From positions 1-38,738 of the IMG/VR virus record IMGVR_UViG_3300032069_000025: a DNA stretch of 38,738 bases; one strand, given 5' to 3'. Source of the stretch: a virus. The position numbers were made by a program, and so were the translations under genes. The notes beneath the pieces are model-generated. The model saw only the letters and a program-made list of their open reading frames with translations. It was not told the DNA's origin and made no database searches. Positions 37,554-38,738 of this stretch are shown here, in pieces (position 1 is the first letter of the stretch; each line of letters starts with the position of its first letter).

Positions 37554-37820
37554 ATGCCAGTGCTAAGTCAGCGCAATTACCAGCGTGCGGAAGAGATTCT
37601 GGCCAGCGACGCATGGAGTCCCGGGGAAAAGGTGATCGTTGAATGGCAATGCGGAATGCTCGCGGGTTTCACGCGCACCCTAATGGAGGCCATTGCGAAA
37701 GCGGACGATAAGAACCTCGGGCGACTTGCAAGCGGCTTTCCGGAGGAAGTGGTCGGCTTCCTTGCCTGGAGCCGGGGCAATTTGGCTCAGCGCCTCCGGG
37801 ATGCGGGATTGGACATCTAA
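37554..37820 (+). CDS. Hypothetical protein, 88 aa
   Basis: GAGGAGATAG stands upstream of ATG 37554. The product is helical throughout (MPVLSQRNYQRAEEILASDA, then WQCGMLAGFTRTLMEAIAKA and GFLAWSRGNLAQRLRDAGLD) with one Cys and a mix of charges. No family recognised. It is the last gene of the rightward early run before the strong promoter at 37856. Confidence 0.5.
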   Translation: MPVLSQRNYQRAEEILASDAWSPGEKVIVEWQCGMLAGFTRTLMEAIAKADDKNLGRLASGFPEEVVGFLAWSRGNLAQRLRDAGLDI

Positions 37821-37855
37821 CCAGTGACGCAACACCAGATGGCCAAAATATCCAC

Positions 37856-37884
37856 TTGACAGGCGCGTAATTGCGTTTTATACT
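37856..37884 (+). promoter_or_regulatory. Near-consensus sigma-70 promoter for the HNH cassette
   Basis: TTGACA (37856-37861), 17-base spacer, TATACT (37879-37884): 11 of 12 consensus bases. It is the best promoter seen in the window. Transcription would begin near 37891, 40 bases before the chosen start of the HNH gene. It overlaps the annotated frame only if the gene were started too far upstream. It allows this unit to be expressed independently of the phage programme, as in morons. Confidence 0.85.
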
Positions 37885-37930
37885 CCGCCAAGGTGGAATT
37901 GTATGGATCGTGCCTGTGGCGGATGGAAGT

Positions 37931-38437
37931 ATGGGACGCTATCATCGTGATTTTACGTGGTTTGAGGCTGTTCGAGCATACAACCTCGACGGAATTGATT
38001 TCGATGCCTCTCCGTGCACGTATTGCGGCATGCCAGGCACAGACACGGAGCATGTCGTGCCGAAGTCTTTTGTGTCAAGCCTTTCAGACTTGCAGGATGC
38101 GCTTCCAAACCGACTTTCATTGGTGCCAGCGTGCCGAGAATGCAATCTTCTAGCGGCGAATCTAGTCTTTCCAAATATTGCGGCCAAACGGAAGTACATC
38201 CAAAAGAGGCTTCGCAAACGGTATGAGAAAATCTTGAGGATTCCAGAATGGGATGCGAGCGAACTCCGGGAGATTTCTCCAGCACTTGCCCAGTATGTGC
38301 GACGCGGCTTACGGTTGCGGGAGATCATCTTGAGCAGGTTGACATGGCCGCGGGGCAGCGTCCATGCGCGATGTGCGGAGTGGCGTTCCTGCCGTCAAGA
38401 GCATCGCAACGGTTCTGCACCAGTCGCTGCCGAATAA
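37931..38437 (+). CDS. HNH endonuclease, 168 aa
   Basis: HNH residues lie in CTYCGMPGTDTEHVVPKSF (Cys29, Cys32, Glu40, His41) and RLSLVPACRECNLLAAN (Cys68, Cys71, Asn72), with Asn60 between them. A helical C-terminal half follows, with a basic KYIQKRLRKRYEKILRIPEW region. It would cut DNA by a single metal-dependent HNH site. ATG 37931 has GGATGGAAG before it and lies downstream of the promoter's start; an upstream TTG reading would begin inside the promoter. The last 25 residues overlap the zinc-finger gene and look like out-of-frame sequence. Confidence 0.82.
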   Translation: MGRYHRDFTWFEAVRAYNLDGIDFDASPCTYCGMPGTDTEHVVPKSFVSSLSDLQDALPNRLSLVPACRECNLLAANLVFPNIAAKRKYIQKRLRKRYEKILRIPEWDASELREISPALAQYVRRGLRLREIILSRLTWPRGSVHARCAEWRSCRQEHRNGSAPVAAE

Positions 38438-38496
38438 GATTTCACAACGCAAGAATTTATGCAGCGCTCAAGCGGATCAAGGCGGATGGGTTGTAA
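38344..38496 (+). CDS. Small CxxC/CxxxC zinc-finger protein, 50 aa
   Basis: The product has RPCAMCGVAFLPSRASQRFC and then TSRCRIRFHNARIYAALKR, with Cys8, Cys11, Cys25 and Cys29 forming one zinc site followed by a basic helix. This matches the small 'CxxC..F.p.r..QrfCs..CR.r' finger found in phage and host genes. It overlaps the end of the HNH frame by 94 bases in the -1 frame. It may be a separate gene (ATG 38344, no strong site) or the original C-terminal end of the HNH protein reached by a frameshift. Confidence 0.6.
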   Translation: MAAGQRPCAMCGVAFLPSRASQRFCTSRCRIRFHNARIYAALKRIKADGL

Positions 38497-38505
38497 TCTG
38501 GCGGC

Positions 38506-38539
38506 CAAAAATATAAACGTCCCGGTCGGTGAGGCCGGG
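38506..38539 (-). terminator. Weak intrinsic terminator for the leftward operon
   Basis: Read leftward, the arms at 38535-38539 and 38521-38525 make a five-pair GC stem (CCCGG with CCGGG) with a nine-base loop, then ACG and a T-rich run (GTTTATATTTTT). It lies 15 bases after the stop of the last leftward gene and about 10 bases after the rightward zinc-finger stop, where the two directions meet. The stem is short. Confidence 0.5.
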
Positions 38540-38553
38540 GCGCTGAGGGGCGG

Positions 38554-38738
38554 TCAGCGCAGCCGGTGGAGCACTCGGCGGCCCTCCCGCCGGGACTCTA
38601 GCCGACCCTGCGCCCGGAGAGCCGCCAAGATGCGCTCGACGGCCCTCCGGTTGATTCCCTGCACCCGGCAGATGTCGCCGGGCGAGGTGAAGTCCTGGAG
38701 ATGGTCAAGCACTGCTAGGACCCGGGTCAGGTGGCTCA
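38554..38738 (-). CDS. Small winged-helix-like DNA-binding protein, 61 aa (start codon at the window junction)
   Basis: The first base of the ATG lies at base 90 of the left copy (base 38739 if the circle is closed). Everything else is here, to TGA at 38554-38556. The protein reads LTRVLAVLDHLQDFTSPGDI then NRRAVERILAALRAQGRL and a basic wing-like SRREGRRVLHRLR. Helix-turn-helix followed by a basic hairpin is the winged-helix plan. It is the last gene of the leftward operon, coupled by ATGA. It may act on the inverted repeats at 1151-1246, but that link is only inferred. Confidence 0.6.
   Translation of the reverse strand, partial: SHLTRVLAVLDHLQDFTSPGDICRVQGINRRAVERILAALRAQGRLESRREGRRVLHRLR
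38650..38738. repeat. Terminal direct repeat, right copy
   Basis: Identical to bases 1-89. One copy should be removed when the genome is circularised. The repeat carries the start of the leftward HTH gene. Confidence 0.95.

Noticed and set aside
38330-38350. Programmed -1 frameshift joining HNH and zinc-finger frames
   Set aside because: No X-XXY-YYZ slippery heptamer or downstream pseudoknot was seen; overlapping genes or an old frameshift explain the data as well.
1-38738. tRNA genes, CRISPR arrays and insertion sequences
   Set aside because: No tRNA cloverleaf, no regularly spaced repeats and no transposase were recognised by eye on either strand.

Overview
The window is an essentially complete, circularly assembled genome of a temperate, short-tailed (podovirus-like) bacteriophage. 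The first 89 bases are repeated exactly as the last 89 bases (1-89 = 38650-38738), so the molecule closes into a circle, or is terminally redundant or circularly permuted, with about 38,649 unique bases. The cut falls inside a small leftward gene. The host cannot be named from the sequence. An overlapping Rz/Rz1-type spanin pair and GGAGG-type ribosome sites point to a Gram-negative, fairly GC-rich bacterium. Gene content and order (TerS-TerL-portal-scaffold-capsid-tail tube A-tail tube B-acetyltransferase-like-internal virion proteins-tailspike) match T7-type head-tail architecture as found in integrase-carrying, Bordetella BPP-1-like podoviruses. No reverse transcriptase or template/variable repeat was seen.

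Layout. (1) 38554-905, leftward: four small genes, three of them joined by ATGA stop/start overlaps and running across the contig junction. (2) 906-1365: divergent control region with a cluster of TTGTGAA/TTCACAA inverted repeats next to a rightward promoter. (3) 1366-10866: packaging and head genes, with an intrinsic terminator before the scaffold gene. (4) 10873-25530: tail tube proteins, DNA-ejection proteins, an ATP-grasp enzyme interrupted by a 357-residue intein, and a signal-peptide-bearing beta-helix tailspike. (5) 25536-27652: lysis cassette. (6) 27706-28871: a promoter with its start codon at the predicted transcription start, a small HTH regulator, a structured leader and a tyrosine integrase. 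(7) 28888-37820: tightly packed accessory and early genes including tiny membrane proteins, a stand-alone response-regulator receiver protein, RusA resolvase, a RecB/Cas4-like exonuclease, an ERF annealing protein, a replication-initiator-like protein and several Cys-rich proteins. (8) 37856-38496: a moron-like unit with a near-consensus promoter, an HNH endonuclease and an overlapping zinc-finger gene, ending at a hairpin facing the leftward operon.

How it works together. The exonuclease, ERF protein and RusA form a recombination set, the winged-helix protein probably starts replication, and the integrase allows lysogeny. The structural genes build a T7-like virion whose internal proteins are ejected with the DNA. 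The most unusual items are the intein in the ATP-grasp gene (with Gly in place of the usual penultimate His), the phage-borne receiver domain, the foldable leader of the integrase, Sec signal peptides on two virion-type proteins, and a terminase nuclease lacking an acidic residue that related terminases have. All functional calls rest on motifs and gene order read by eye. No database search was possible.
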